Shown here piece by piece: positions 24,647-33,501 of a stretch of 64,000 nt of DNA (positions within the stretch are counted from its first letter, which is position 1; every line of letters starts with the position of its first letter). The stretch lies in the NCBI RefSeq assembly GCF_900110115.1, contig NZ_FOCM01000006.1:186001-250000 (forward strand). The letters run 5' to 3'. The translations under genes were made by a program, and so were the position numbers. Under the pieces are notes generated by a model. The model made no database searches, was not told the origin of the DNA, and saw nothing but the letters and a program-made list of their open reading frames with translations. Source of the DNA: Palleronia pelagia (GTDB lineage: Bacteria > Pseudomonadota > Alphaproteobacteria > Rhodobacterales > Rhodobacteraceae).

Positions 24647-25407
24647 TCCGCCGTCCACCCCCCGTCGACCAGCAGCGACGTCCCGGTGACCAGCGCGCCC
24701 GCGTCCGACGCCAGGTAGACCACGGCGCCCATGATGTCCTCGACCTTGCCGACGCGCCCCAGCTTGATCTTGGATTGCACCCAGGCCACCCGCTCGGGGT
24801 CGCTGAAGGTGGGCTCGGTCAGGGGCGTGCGAATGAAGGTGGGGCAGATCGTGTTCACGCGGATGCCCTTGGGGCCCCATTCGATCGCCATGGACTTGGT
24901 GAAGCCCTCGACCGCGTGCTTGGTGGCGCAATAGACCGCGCGGTCGATCCCGCCCACATGGGCCATCTGGCTCGAGATATTGATGAGGCTGCCCGGTTTG
25001 TCCGCCGCCAGAAGGCCGTTCGCCACGGCCTGCGTCAGGAAATAGGCGGCGCGGATGTTCAGCTGGCTGACAGCGTCGAAATCCTGCGCCGTGGTGTCGG
25101 TGGCCGCGCTGTGGCGGGCCAACCCGGCCGAGTTCACCAGGATGTCGAAGGGGCCGCGTTCGACCACTGCCCGTGCCGTCGCGTCGATGTCTGTGATGTC
25201 GAGCGGCAGAGTCTCGGCCCGCCAGCCCTCGGCCCGCATCTCGGTTGCCAGGGCGTCGAGATTGTCGGCCGAGCGGGCGACCAGCGTCACCTCGGCGCCC
25301 GCCTCGGCCAGCGCCACGGCGCAGCCTTCGCCGATGCCCGAGGAGGCGCCGGCCACCAGAGCGCGGCGCCCATCGATCCGGAAGGACGGTGTGCGGGGCA
25401 GGGTCAT
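24643..25407 (-). CDS. Short-chain dehydrogenase/reductase
   Basis: A 254-residue classical SDR with full catalytic set: GASSGIGEGCAVALAEAGAEVTLVARS, NSAGLARHSA, Ser in LINISSQMAHVGG, YCATKHAVEGFTKSMAIEWGPKGIRVN (YxxxK) and TICPTFIRTPL. VARSADNLDA after beta-2 fits NAD(P) use. It lies between the M15-like gene and the LacI gene with four-base overlaps on both sides. In the locus it is a second dehydrogenase beside the histidinol-dehydrogenase paralog, so a two-step polyol or hydroxyacid oxidation is plausible. Substrate unknown. Confidence 0.85.
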   Translation of the reverse strand: MTLPRTPSFRIDGRRALVAGASSGIGEGCAVALAEAGAEVTLVARSADNLDALATEMRAEGWRAETLPLDITDIDATARAVVERGPFDILVNSAGLARHSAATDTTAQDFDAVSQLNIRAAYFLTQAVANGLLAADKPGSLINISSQMAHVGGIDRAVYCATKHAVEGFTKSMAIEWGPKGIRVNTICPTFIRTPLTEPTFSDPERVAWVQSKIKLGRVGKVEDIMGAVVYLASDAGALVTGTSLLVDGGWTAE

Positions 25408-26057
25408 GCGGCCTCCGGGTAATGGATGCCCCGGAAGGGCGGGAAATCGGCATAGCGGGCCGCGCGCGCGGCCGTGGGTTCGGACGGTGCGTCACCCGCC
25501 GCCAGAAGCGTGCCGCGCGGCGCGATGTAGCTGGCGATCTTGCGCTTCGGCCGCTCGGACCAGGTGAGGTTCAGGGCCGCGAGCCTGGGGAAGAACTGCT
25601 GCTCGGAATAGGGCAGGTGGTCGTGGATCCACCAGGCGAGGTCGCGCCAGTCACGCCCCCGCGCGTAGCCATCCGCGAACCACGGCACAACGATGCAGAC
25701 GGTCGCCCCCATGGCGCCGTCCGCGTCGCGCCGGTCCCAGATGTGGCCGCCGTAATTCAGTTCGTTGCGCGAGCATTTCTGCGGCCGTACCTCGGTCGCG
25801 CCGAAATGGTTCAGGTCGGGCGAGCGATAGCCCGACCGCACGTGGATCGGGCCGAAGGTCTCGACCAGCGGGTCGAGCAACTCCACGCACAGCCGGGTGC
25901 CGGCCGTGACCAGCAGGTCGGGATCGTCGGGGATGTTGGCCTGCCCGTAGAAGCACCCGATCTCGGAGAACAGGAAGTCGCGCAGGAAGAAATGGCGCGA
26001 CAGCCGCACGCGGCCCAGATCCTCCAGCGCGGTGTAACTTCGCGGGCGGCGTCTCAT
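25404..26057 (-). CDS. Peptidase M15-like domain protein
   Basis: A 217-residue protein resembling the M15A/DD-peptidase-like fold: [104 protein letters not shown] and [14 protein letters not shown]. The His/Asp/His pattern ([16 protein letters not shown]) may bind a metal as in M15 enzymes, but there is no signal peptide, so it is cytosolic. Proteins of this type occur in alphaproteobacteria as unknowns. Its position between an SDR and the HpsN-type dehydrogenase with four-base overlaps suggests a metabolic job in this locus and not cell-wall work. Confidence 0.6.
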   Translation of the reverse strand: MRRRPRSYTALEDLGRVRLSRHFFLRDFLFSEIGCFYGQANIPDDPDLLVTAGTRLCVELLDPLVETFGPIHVRSGYRSPDLNHFGATEVRPQKCSRNELNYGGHIWDRRDADGAMGATVCIVVPWFADGYARGRDWRDLAWWIHDHLPYSEQQFFPRLAALNLTWSERPKRKIASYIAPRGTLLAAGDAPSEPTAARAARYADFPPFRGIHYPEAA

Positions 26058-27358
26058 TCCGCGGCCTCGCCGTAAGGCACGTTGCGACCGCCATAGCGGC
26101 GGACGCGCAGGTTGCACTGCTCGGCATGGCCGACGAACCCTTCCAGCATGCACAGCCGCGACCCGTAGGCGCCGATCATCGCGGCCGCCTCGTCGGTCAG
26201 GATCTTCTGGTAGCTGTGGGTCTTCAGGAACTTGCCGACCCAGAGACCGCCGGTATAGCGCCCGGCCTTCTTCGTGGGCAGCGTGTGATTGGTGCCGATC
26301 ACCTTGTCACCATTGGCCACGTTGGTGCGCGGCCCCAAAAACAGCGCGCCGTAGCAGGTCATGTTCTCGAGATACCAATCGTCCCGGTCGGTCATGACCT
26401 GCACATGCTCGGACGCAATGTCGTCGGCGACCTTCAGCATCTCGTCGTGGTCGTCGCAGACGATCACCTCGCCGTAGTCGCGCCACGAGGCGCTGGCGGT
26501 GTCGGCGGTGGGCAGGATCGCCAGCAGGCGGTCGATCTCGGCCAGCGTCGCCTCGGCCAGCTTGCGCGAGGTGGTCAGCAGGACGGCGGGCGAGTTGTAG
26601 CCATGCTCGGCCTGGCCCAGCAGGTCGGTGGCGCAGATCTCGGCATCGACGGTATCGTCGGCGATGACCAGCGTCTCGGTCGGGCCGGCGAACAGGTCGA
26701 TGCCGACACGGCCGAACAGCTGGCGCTTGGCCTCGGCGACGAACGCGTTGCCGGGACCCACCAGCATGTGGACGTGGTCGATGGTCTCGGTCCCCAGCGC
26801 CATGGCGCCCACCGCCTGGATGCCGCCGAGCACGTAGATCTCGTGCGCGCCGCCCAAGTGCATGGCGGCGATCACGGCCGGGTTGGGCTTGCCCTTGAAG
26901 GGCGGGGTGCAGGCCACGATGCGCGGCACGCCCGCGACGCTGGCCGTGGCCACGGACATGTGGGCGCTGGCCACCATGGGGAACTTGCCGCCGGGCACGT
27001 AGCAGCCCACCGATTGCACGGGGATGGTCTTGTGACCCAGGATGACGCCCGGCAGCGGCTCGACCTCGAGATCCAGCATGGTGTCGCGCTGGGCCTGGGC
27101 GAAGTTGCGCACTTGCTCCTGCGCGAACTTGATGTCGTGCAACTCCTGCTCGGACAGCTCGGCCATCAGGGCGTCGATGTCCGACTGGCTCAGCCGGAAC
27201 GATTCGGGCGTGTAGTTGTCGAACTTCGCGGCCAACTCGCGCACGGCGGCGTCGCCGCGCGTCTCGATCTCGCGCAGGGTCGCCTCGACCGTGGCGCGCA
27301 CCTGTGCGTCGTCATCGGCGCGCTCGGACTGGGACTTGGCGGTCTTCAGATATTCCAT
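26054..27358 (-). CDS. Histidinol-dehydrogenase family enzyme (HpsN-type paralog)
   Basis: A 434-residue zinc NAD-dependent dehydrogenase. Family marks are [77 protein letters not shown] (201 on), zinc-site residues Gln249 and His252 in [13 protein letters not shown], catalytic Glu317-His318 in ASEHVQVM, and [28 protein letters not shown]. No other his gene is nearby and the neighbours are catabolic, so histidine synthesis is unlikely. HpsN, the marine sulfopropanediol 3-dehydrogenase, belongs to this paralog group; sulfonated or plain diols are possible substrates. It sits four bases after the single-domain SnoaL gene. Confidence 0.82.
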   Translation of the reverse strand: MEYLKTAKSQSERADDDAQVRATVEATLREIETRGDAAVRELAAKFDNYTPESFRLSQSDIDALMAELSEQELHDIKFAQEQVRNFAQAQRDTMLDLEVEPLPGVILGHKTIPVQSVGCYVPGGKFPMVASAHMSVATASVAGVPRIVACTPPFKGKPNPAVIAAMHLGGAHEIYVLGGIQAVGAMALGTETIDHVHMLVGPGNAFVAEAKRQLFGRVGIDLFAGPTETLVIADDTVDAEICATDLLGQAEHGYNSPAVLLTTSRKLAEATLAEIDRLLAILPTADTASASWRDYGEVIVCDDHDEMLKVADDIASEHVQVMTDRDDWYLENMTCYGALFLGPRTNVANGDKVIGTNHTLPTKKAGRYTGGLWVGKFLKTHSYQKILTDEAAAMIGAYGSRLCMLEGFVGHAEQCNLRVRRYGGRNVPYGEAAE

Positions 27359-27362
27359 CGGT

Positions 27363-27851
27363 TTACTCCGGCTCGGACGGTGTGGCGCGGCCTTCGTCGA
27401 AGGCTTCCCAGCCGTGGCCGTCGAACACGTCCCGGCCCAGCTGCGCGCAAACGGCGGCGAAATCGACCGAGACGGGGTTGTCGGCGATGCGCCCGTCCTC
27501 GACGCGCCAGAAATCCATGTACGGGATCCTCACGCGTTTGCCGGTGGCGGGGATGCCCATGAAGGTGCCGGAATGCGTGGCCTCGATATGACCCCAGCAG
27601 GCGGCCCAGTCGCCGTCGGCCATGAAATGCTCGGTCCTGTAGTCGCGGTCGGTGAAGGCCGCGCGCAGCGGCAGTTGCCAGTTGCGGCGGAATTCCTCGA
27701 CCCCGCGCTTGGTGCCGCAGCCCTGGTTGCCGCGCCACAGGAAGTCCCCGTGGAAATAGCGGGTCATGTCGTTCTCGCCGGCGGCGAGCCCGTCTTCCAT
27801 CCGCTTCACCGCGTCGAGCGTGGCCTGCGATCTCGCGTCCCGCCCGCTCAT
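27363..27851 (-). CDS. Single-domain SnoaL/NTF2-like protein
   Basis: A 162-residue protein of the SnoaL-like fold: a helical start ([37 protein letters not shown]), [19 protein letters not shown], the central sheet [35 protein letters not shown], and [23 protein letters not shown]. The layout matches the ester-cyclase/SnoaL group. Its start overlaps the ABC ATPase stop (ATGA) and the HpsN-type gene follows four bases after its stop. It is the smallest of three SnoaL-like proteins in the locus. Whether it is an enzyme or binds the substrate is unknown. Confidence 0.75.
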   Translation of the reverse strand: MSGRDARSQATLDAVKRMEDGLAAGENDMTRYFHGDFLWRGNQGCGTKRGVEEFRRNWQLPLRAAFTDRDYRTEHFMADGDWAACWGHIEATHSGTFMGIPATGKRVRIPYMDFWRVEDGRIADNPVSVDFAAVCAQLGRDVFDGHGWEAFDEGRATPSEPE

Positions 27852-28900
27852 CGGTTCGTCCCCAGCCGTTCGCCGCTGTCGCGGTCGAACAGGTGGCAGA
27901 TGCCCGGCGGGATAGACACCGACACCTCGGTCCCGATCTCGGCGCGGTAGTCCTTGTCGGCCTTGACCGAAACCAGCGTGCCGCCCGCGCGCATGGTGAC
28001 CATCGTCGCCTCGCCCAGCAGTTCGAGCGAGTAGATCGACGCGCGTAATTGCCCGTCCTCGGCCAGCGTCGCGTCCTCGGCCCGGAAGCCCAGCGTCACC
28101 GGTCCGTCGGGGCCGGTCAGGCCCGGGATGCGGACCTTGTCGGCCTCGAACGTGCCGTCCTTCAGGGTGCCGTCCATCAGGTTCATGGCCGGGCTGCCGA
28201 TGAAGCCCGCGACGAAGGTGTTGGACGGGTTGTCGTAGATCTCGGTCGGGGTGCCCACCTGCTGGATCACGCCCCGCTGCATCACGACGACACGGTCGGC
28301 CAGCGTCATCGCCTCGATCTGGTCGTGGGTGACGTAGATCGTGGTGACCTTCAGCTCGTGGGACAGGTTCTTGATCTGCGCGCGGGTGCTGACCCGCAGC
28401 TTGGCGTCGAGGTTCGACAGCGGCTCGTCCATCAGGAACGCGTTGGGGGTGCGGACGATGGCACGGGCCAGGGCCACGCGCTGGCGCTGGCCGCCCGAAA
28501 GCTCCTTGGGGCGGCGGTGCAGGAAATCGGTCAGCTCGACCATCTCGGCGGCGCGGCGCACGGCGGCGTCGTGGTCGGCCTCGTTGGTCTTTCGCACCTT
28601 CAGCGGGAAGCGGATGTTCTCGTAGACATCCATGTTCGGGTAGAGCGCGTAGGACTGGAACACCATGGCCACGTCGCGGTCCTTGGGGTCGAGATCGTTG
28701 ATCCGCCGCCCGTCGACCAGGATGTCGCCGCTGGTCACGTCCTCGAGCCCCGCGATCATGCGCATGGTCGTGGTCTTGCCGCAGCCCGACGGTCCCAGCA
28801 ACACCAGGAATTCGCGGTCCGCGATGGTCAGGTTGAAATCCGCCACGCCGACGAAATCGCCCCAGCGCTTGTGCACGTTCTTCAGCTGTATCTCGGCCAC
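27848..28900 (-). CDS. CUT1-type ABC transporter ATPase (MalK/UgpC-like)
   Basis: A 350-residue ATPase for the importer encoded divergently. Walker A is GPSGCGKTTTMRM, the Q-loop VFQSYALYPNMDVYENIRFPL, the signature LSGGQRQRVALARAI, Walker B FLMDEPLSNLDAKLR, and the H-loop IYVTHDQIEAMTLADRV. The C-terminal regulatory OB domain (about 235-350) marks the MalK/UgpC class. I chose GTG at 28900 (VAEIQLKNVHKRW is the family start); the ATG at 28933 lies inside the upstream operator palindrome and adds 11 unlike residues. It opens the minus-strand run that continues to the LacI gene and beyond. Confidence 0.9.
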   Translation of the reverse strand: MAEIQLKNVHKRWGDFVGVADFNLTIADREFLVLLGPSGCGKTTTMRMIAGLEDVTSGDILVDGRRINDLDPKDRDVAMVFQSYALYPNMDVYENIRFPLKVRKTNEADHDAAVRRAAEMVELTDFLHRRPKELSGGQRQRVALARAIVRTPNAFLMDEPLSNLDAKLRVSTRAQIKNLSHELKVTTIYVTHDQIEAMTLADRVVVMQRGVIQQVGTPTEIYDNPSNTFVAGFIGSPAMNLMDGTLKDGTFEADKVRIPGLTGPDGPVTLGFRAEDATLAEDGQLRASIYSLELLGEATMVTMRAGGTLVSVKADKDYRAEIGTEVSVSIPPGICHLFDRDSGERLGTNR

Positions 28901-28913
28901 GGCGCACCCGGTG

Positions 28914-28929
28914 TTGCATACGTTTGCAA
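28914..28929. promoter_or_regulatory. LacI-type operator 1
   Basis: TTGCATACGTTTGCAA is a near-perfect palindrome with a central CG, the form of LacI-family operators. It lies 14 bases upstream of the GTG start of the ATPase gene. It shares the TTGCA...TGCAA half-sites with operator 2. Confidence 0.7.
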
Positions 28930-29032
28930 GCACCTTAGCCGCGGCAATTTGACTGCGGCAACCCTATTCCAAGGGGAATTTCGCACTCACGTGAGAAATT
29001 TGGTCTTGCCAAGTGGCCGCCCGGTCGCCCTT

Positions 29033-29052
29033 ACTTGCAAGCGTATGCAAGT
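29033..29052. promoter_or_regulatory. LacI-type operator 2
   Basis: ACTTGCAAGCGTATGCAAGT is a palindrome with the 16-bp core TTGCAAGCGTATGCAA (29035-29050). Its centre is 121 bases from operator 1 and it lies 87 bases before the binding-protein start. Two sites at this spacing allow repression of both divergent promoters, possibly by looping. Confidence 0.7.
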
Positions 29053-29138
29053 TTGCCGCGCCTCGCGCGCGCGTCCGAGCTGAAACACCGAAGACCCGGG
29101 GTCACCGGGCGCGAAACCATCTAGGGAGACCCGATACC

Positions 29139-30377
29139 ATGAGCTTCATGAAAACCACCGCCCTGGCATCGGTGCTGGCCGTGACCGGCACCGCCGTGCT
29201 GGCCGATTGCCCCGTGACCGAGGGCCGCCTGTCCCTCGTGGGCAACGAATTTCCCGCCATCCAGTCCGTCGCCGCCCTGGCGCAGGAGTGCATGGGCGAG
29301 GGCACCGAGGCCAGCGCCAACCTGACCGCCGACCACCAGAAGATCAACGTCGCCGGCATGAGCGGAAACCCGGCGGAATACACCAGCGCCATCATCGCCA
29401 ACTCGTCCATCGTCGCGCTGATCAACGAGGACGTGATCCGCCCGCTGGACGACCTGATCGCCGAGTACGGGCAGGACATTCCCGACCTCCAGAAGATCAC
29501 CATCGACGGGCAGGTCATGGCCATCGCCTTCATGGCGAACGCGCAGACGCTGGTCTATCGCGCCGACGTGCTCGAGCAGATCGGCGTGGACGTGCCCGAG
29601 ACCTACGAAGAAGTGCTGGAAGCGGCCGAGATGATCCGCGAGCAGGGGATCATGGAGAACCCGCTGGGCGGCGCCTATGCCGCCGGCTGGAACCTCGCCG
29701 AGGAATTCGTGAACATGTATCTCGGCCATGGCGGCCAGTTCTACGAGGCGGGCACGCCCCAGGTCGCCATCAACAACGAGGCGGGGGTCAAGACGCTCGA
29801 GATGCTGAAGGCGCTGAGCGAGTACATGAACCCCGACTACCTGACCCACGATTCGAACGCGACCAGCGCCGAGTGGGAAGCGGGCAACGTCGCGCTGATG
29901 AACATGTGGGGCTCGCGCTCGGGCGTGCTGATGGACGAGGAAGGCTCGGAGCCGCAGGTCTACGAGAACACCAAGGTGGCGCCGCCGCTGACCGTCGATG
30001 GCGGCGATATCCCGGCCTCGACCCTGTGGTGGGACGGCTGGACCGTCGCCAAGAACATCAGCGACGAGGACGCGGCCGCGACCTTCCAGGCGCTGGCCCA
30101 TGCCACGTCGCCCGCGCTTCTGAACGACAAGACCATGGGCGAGGCCGTGTGGCTGATCGACGGCTACGAGCCCGCGCCGGTGAACGAGGGCGTGCTGGCC
30201 GCGACCCGCATGGGCACCCAGCCCTACCCGATGCTGCCCTACCAGGGACTGCTGCACACCGCGCTGGGCGACAACATCGCCGACTACCTGCAGGGCAACG
30301 AGACGGCCGAGCAGGCGCTGTCCGACATCGAGGCCGCCTACACGGCCGCCGCGCAGGAAAAAGGCTTCCTGAACTAA
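29139..30377 (+). CDS. CUT1-type ABC transporter substrate-binding protein
   Basis: A 412-residue secreted binding protein. The signal peptide is MSFMKTTALASVLAVTGTAVLA (cut before DCPV). The mature part is a type I sugar-binding fold: IIANSSIVALINEDVIRPLDDLIAEYGQDI, VMAIAFMANAQTLVYRADVLEQIGVDVPETYEEVLEAAEMI, EWEAGNVALMNMWGSRSG and NEGVLAATRMG. The start at 29139 follows AGGGAG. Two Cys (Cys24, Cys51 or so) may pair. It faces the ATPase gene across the operator pair and is followed by both permeases. Ligand not predictable; a sugar, polyol or glycoside is typical of the class. Confidence 0.88.
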   Translation: MSFMKTTALASVLAVTGTAVLADCPVTEGRLSLVGNEFPAIQSVAALAQECMGEGTEASANLTADHQKINVAGMSGNPAEYTSAIIANSSIVALINEDVIRPLDDLIAEYGQDIPDLQKITIDGQVMAIAFMANAQTLVYRADVLEQIGVDVPETYEEVLEAAEMIREQGIMENPLGGAYAAGWNLAEEFVNMYLGHGGQFYEAGTPQVAINNEAGVKTLEMLKALSEYMNPDYLTHDSNATSAEWEAGNVALMNMWGSRSGVLMDEEGSEPQVYENTKVAPPLTVDGGDIPASTLWWDGWTVAKNISDEDAAATFQALAHATSPALLNDKTMGEAVWLIDGYEPAPVNEGVLAATRMGTQPYPMLPYQGLLHTALGDNIADYLQGNETAEQALSDIEAAYTAAAQEKGFLN

Positions 30378-30446
30378 ACGCGCCCCGGACGATCCGGCGG
30401 GGCGGCCACGCGCACGCCCCGCCACCCCCGGCAAGGACGACCCGCC

Positions 30447-31469
30447 ATGAAACACAAGAGCTTCTTCTGGTTCGTCCTGCCGTCGAGCATCGCGATGCTC
30501 CTGTTCATCTTCTTCCCGATCCTGTCGGTGCTGCTGCAATCGGTCTTCACCGAGCACGAGCAGGTCATCAAGGAGGTCCGCAACTGCGGGCCGTTCGGCT
30601 GCCAGACCACAACCTCCATCGACCAGGAGGCGACCGCCGCCCTGCGCGAGGCCGAGCCGCTGGGCCGGTTCGTGGGCCTTGGCGTCTATTTCGACCGCGG
30701 GCACCTGGCCTTGTCCGAGGTCGCGCAACTCTGGCGCGAAAGCGCGGGACTGGGCGCGTTCTTCGACCGCCTGCTGAACCTACCGTTCTACAAGGCCATC
30801 GCCTTCACCCTGACCTATACCTTCGTGGTCACGCCGCTGACCATCGTGCTGGGGTTCGTCATCGCCGTGGCGGTGAACTCGGCCGCGCGGGCGATCCGCG
30901 GGCCGCTGATCTTCGTGTCGCTGCTGCCCTTCATCATCACGCCGCTGGTGGGCAGCCTCGTGCTGTTCTGGATGCTGGACGCGCGGGGGATCATCGGCTC
31001 GGCAATGCAAGTGCTGGCGGATGATCCCGACCTGTCCGTGAAGGCGTCGACGCCGCTCATGTGGACGATGCTGATGGTTTACGGCGTCTGGCACAGCGCG
31101 CCGTTCGCCTTCATTGTCTACTATGCGGGGCTTCAGACAGTGAACCAGGACACTCTGGAAGCCGCGATGGTCGACGGTGCCTCGCGGTGGGAGCGGATCC
31201 GCTACGTCGTCATCCCGCACCTGCTGCCGATCACGACCTTCATCGCGCTGATCCAGCTGATGGACAATTTCCGCGTGTTCGAACCCATCGTCAGCTTCTC
31301 GGCGCAGGCCCATGCCACGTCGCTCAGCTGGGCGATCTACAACGACCTGTCGGGCGAGACGCGGCAGCTGAGCTCGGCCGCCGCGACGTCGTTTCTGACG
31401 ATCATCGGCGTGGCGATCCTGCTGTCGCCGGTCATCGTGCGCACCTACCGCGATTTCACCAGGAAATAA
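30447..31469 (+). CDS. ABC transporter permease, MalF-like
   Basis: A 340-residue inner-membrane permease. A first helix (FFWFVLPSSIAMLLFIFFPILSVLL) is followed by a periplasmic insert of about 70 residues with two Cys (NCGPFGCQ), then five helices. The cytoplasmic EAA loop that meets the ATPase is EAAMVDGASRWERIRYVVIPHLLPI. The large insert after helix 1 recalls, in smaller form, the MalF P2 loop that contacts the binding protein. It lies 69 bases after the binding-protein gene and 3 bases before the second permease, all one transcript. Confidence 0.9.
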   Translation: MKHKSFFWFVLPSSIAMLLFIFFPILSVLLQSVFTEHEQVIKEVRNCGPFGCQTTTSIDQEATAALREAEPLGRFVGLGVYFDRGHLALSEVAQLWRESAGLGAFFDRLLNLPFYKAIAFTLTYTFVVTPLTIVLGFVIAVAVNSAARAIRGPLIFVSLLPFIITPLVGSLVLFWMLDARGIIGSAMQVLADDPDLSVKASTPLMWTMLMVYGVWHSAPFAFIVYYAGLQTVNQDTLEAAMVDGASRWERIRYVVIPHLLPITTFIALIQLMDNFRVFEPIVSFSAQAHATSLSWAIYNDLSGETRQLSSAAATSFLTIIGVAILLSPVIVRTYRDFTRK

Positions 31470-31472
31470 GCC

Positions 31473-32354
31473 ATGGCGTCCAAGGCCTTTCGCAAACCCC
31501 TTCCGCTGCAGGCGCTGCTGATCTTCTTCCTCGTGGTCTGGGTCGTGATGGCGGCCTTCCCGTTCCTCTGGACGGTCTGGGGGTCGTTCAAGGTCGAGGG
31601 TGATTTCTTCTCCAAGGCCGACTGGGCCAACGCGATCTTCGGCACGCGGACCCGGGCCGAGACCGGGGACCTGTTCACCGGGCAGGGCTACTACGGCGCG
31701 TGGGTTCAGGAAGAATTCTGGCGCGCCGCGCTGAACACGCTGATCGTCTGCGCGGCGACGGTGATGATCTCGCTCACCTTCGGCACGCTGGGCGCCTATG
31801 CGCTGTCGCGGTCGACCTACCGCTACGCGTTCTGGTTCCTGATCATCGCGCTGATCTTCCGGGCCATGCCGCCGATCACGCTGGTGTCGGGGTACCTTCC
31901 GGTGTTCTTCGACTGGAACCTTTGGGGGCATCTGCCCACGGCGATTATCGTGCTGGTGGCGATCAACCAGCCGTTCACGCTGTGGATGCTGCACAGTTTC
32001 TTCAACAACATCCCCAAGGACCTGGACGAAAGCGCCATGGTCGACGGCTGCACCCGGTTCCAGGCGTTCCGGCACGTGATCGTCCCGGTGATGTGGCCGG
32101 GGGTCATCACCACGGCCCTGTTCTCGTTCCTGCTGGCCTATAACGACTTCGCCATCACCGCGCTGGTCCTGTCGAAGGAGAACCAGACCATGGTGCCGAA
32201 AATCGCCAGCTTCCTCGGCACCACGCAGACCAAGGGCAACGTCATGTTCGCCGTGGCGGCGGTGGTGTCGGTGACCGCGCCGCTGTTCGTGATGATCATG
32301 TTCTTCCAGCGCCAGATCGTCAGCGGCCTGACCGCGGGGGCGGTGAAGGGCTGA
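31473..32354 (+). CDS. ABC transporter permease, MalG-like
   Basis: A 293-residue second permease: first helix LLIFFLVVWVVMAAFPFLWTVWGSFK, the TLIVCAATVMISLTFGTLGAYALSRSTYRYAF stretch, and the EAA loop DESAMVDGCTRFQAFRHVIVPVMWPGVIT. It ends with FFQRQIVSGLTAGAVKG, the usual MalG-type C-terminus that touches the ATPase. Together with 27848, 29139 and 30447 it completes an importer, with all four parts inside the operator-controlled region. Confidence 0.9.
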   Translation: MASKAFRKPLPLQALLIFFLVVWVVMAAFPFLWTVWGSFKVEGDFFSKADWANAIFGTRTRAETGDLFTGQGYYGAWVQEEFWRAALNTLIVCAATVMISLTFGTLGAYALSRSTYRYAFWFLIIALIFRAMPPITLVSGYLPVFFDWNLWGHLPTAIIVLVAINQPFTLWMLHSFFNNIPKDLDESAMVDGCTRFQAFRHVIVPVMWPGVITTALFSFLLAYNDFAITALVLSKENQTMVPKIASFLGTTQTKGNVMFAVAAVVSVTAPLFVMIMFFQRQIVSGLTAGAVKG

Positions 32355-32382
32355 GGCCGCGCACCTGCGCCGCGACGCGGCC
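32355..32382 (+). repeat. Inverted repeat after the second permease
   Basis: GGCCGCG (32355-32361) and CGCGGCC (32376-32382) form a 7-bp inverted repeat starting one base after the permease stop. It may mark the transporter transcript end, but has no T-run. Confidence 0.35.
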
Positions 32383-32493
32383 ATTACACATCCCCATGGC
32401 CGCCATGCGAAATCGGTGCTTCATCGTGTCGCCGCCGCGCGCTAGTGTCGCACCGCCCACGGTCGCGCGTGGGCGCATGCGAAGGGTTCCGTG

Positions 32494-33495
32494 ATGTCCT
32501 TCCAGGCGGAAAAGGCCCTGGTCCTCGATCACTACGACGCCCTGTCCCGGGCGACGCCCGAGACGGTCGCCGAAATCCTGTCCGAGCGAACGGCGCCCGA
32601 CTGGCTCTGGCGCGGCGTGCGCCCGTTCGAATCGCGCTGCGGCGCGCGCGACGTGGCCGAGACGCTCTGGCAGCCGCTTCTGACCGCGATGCCGCGGCTG
32701 CAACGGCGGCCCGACATCTTCTTCGCGGGCCACTCTGACCGGGCCACGGGCGGTGTCTGGGTCGTCCAGATGGGCCATCTCATGGGGCTGCTGGACCAGC
32801 CCTTCCTGACGATCCCCGCCAGCCGCAAGATCGCGATGCTGCGCTATGCCGAGTTCAACCGCGTCGAGAACGGCCGAATCACCGAGACCGCGTTCTTCTG
32901 CGACCTGCTGCACCTGGCGCGGCAGGCTGGCCTGAACCCGTTGCCCCAGCAGACGGCGCAGCACCTGGTCCAGCCCGGCCCGCTGACCCATGACGGGCTG
33001 CTCTACCGCGACGCCGACCCGGCCGAAGGGCGAGAGACCCTCGACCTGATCGAGCGGATGATCGGCGACATCAACACCCGCGCGCGGTTCGAGACGCCCG
33101 AACAGGAACTGGCGCAGACCTGGCACGACGACATGATCTGGTGGGGCCCCGAGGGGATCGGCGCGACCTACACCATCCCGCGCTACATCGAGCAGCACCA
33201 GCGTCCGTTCCGCACGCACCTGTCGGACCGCGTCTTCAATGGTCACGTGGCGCGTCTGGCCGAAGGAAGCTATGGCGGTTTCTTCGGCTGGCCCAACCTG
33301 TCGCTGACAAATTCGGGCGCCTTCATGGGCGTGCCGGGCGACGGGGTGACGCGCGCCGACATGCGGGTCGTCGATATCTATCGCCGCGCGGGCGACAGGC
33401 TGGCCGAGAACTGGATCTTCATCGACATGCCCCATTTCCTGGCGATGCAGGGCGTGGACGTGCTGGGGCTGGACGCGCTGGTGCCGACGGTCTGA
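32494..33495 (+). CDS. Two-domain SnoaL/NTF2-like protein
   Basis: A 333-residue protein with two SnoaL-like domains (about 5-140 and 180-325): LVLDHYDALSRATPETVAEILSERTAPDWLWRGVRPF, GGVWVVQMGHLMG, RYAEFNRVENGRITETAFFCDLLHLARQAGL, then WHDDMIWWGPEGIGATYTIPRYIEQHQRPFRTHL, GSYGGFFGWPNLSLTNSGAFMGVPGDG and DMRVVDIYRRAGDRLAENWIFIDMPHFLAMQG. It follows the permease by 139 bases on the same strand. It uses ATG at 32494; GTG at 32491 is equally possible. It resembles the protein at 22668 in layout, so the two may act on related compounds or form a pair. Confidence 0.75.
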   Translation: MSFQAEKALVLDHYDALSRATPETVAEILSERTAPDWLWRGVRPFESRCGARDVAETLWQPLLTAMPRLQRRPDIFFAGHSDRATGGVWVVQMGHLMGLLDQPFLTIPASRKIAMLRYAEFNRVENGRITETAFFCDLLHLARQAGLNPLPQQTAQHLVQPGPLTHDGLLYRDADPAEGRETLDLIERMIGDINTRARFETPEQELAQTWHDDMIWWGPEGIGATYTIPRYIEQHQRPFRTHLSDRVFNGHVARLAEGSYGGFFGWPNLSLTNSGAFMGVPGDGVTRADMRVVDIYRRAGDRLAENWIFIDMPHFLAMQGVDVLGLDALVPTV

Positions 33496-33501
33496 GGAAA
33501 A

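Noticed and set aside
26054-27358. hisD of histidine biosynthesis
   Set aside because: No other histidine gene nearby; the neighbours are an importer, an SDR and SnoaL proteins, so a catabolic paralog is more likely.
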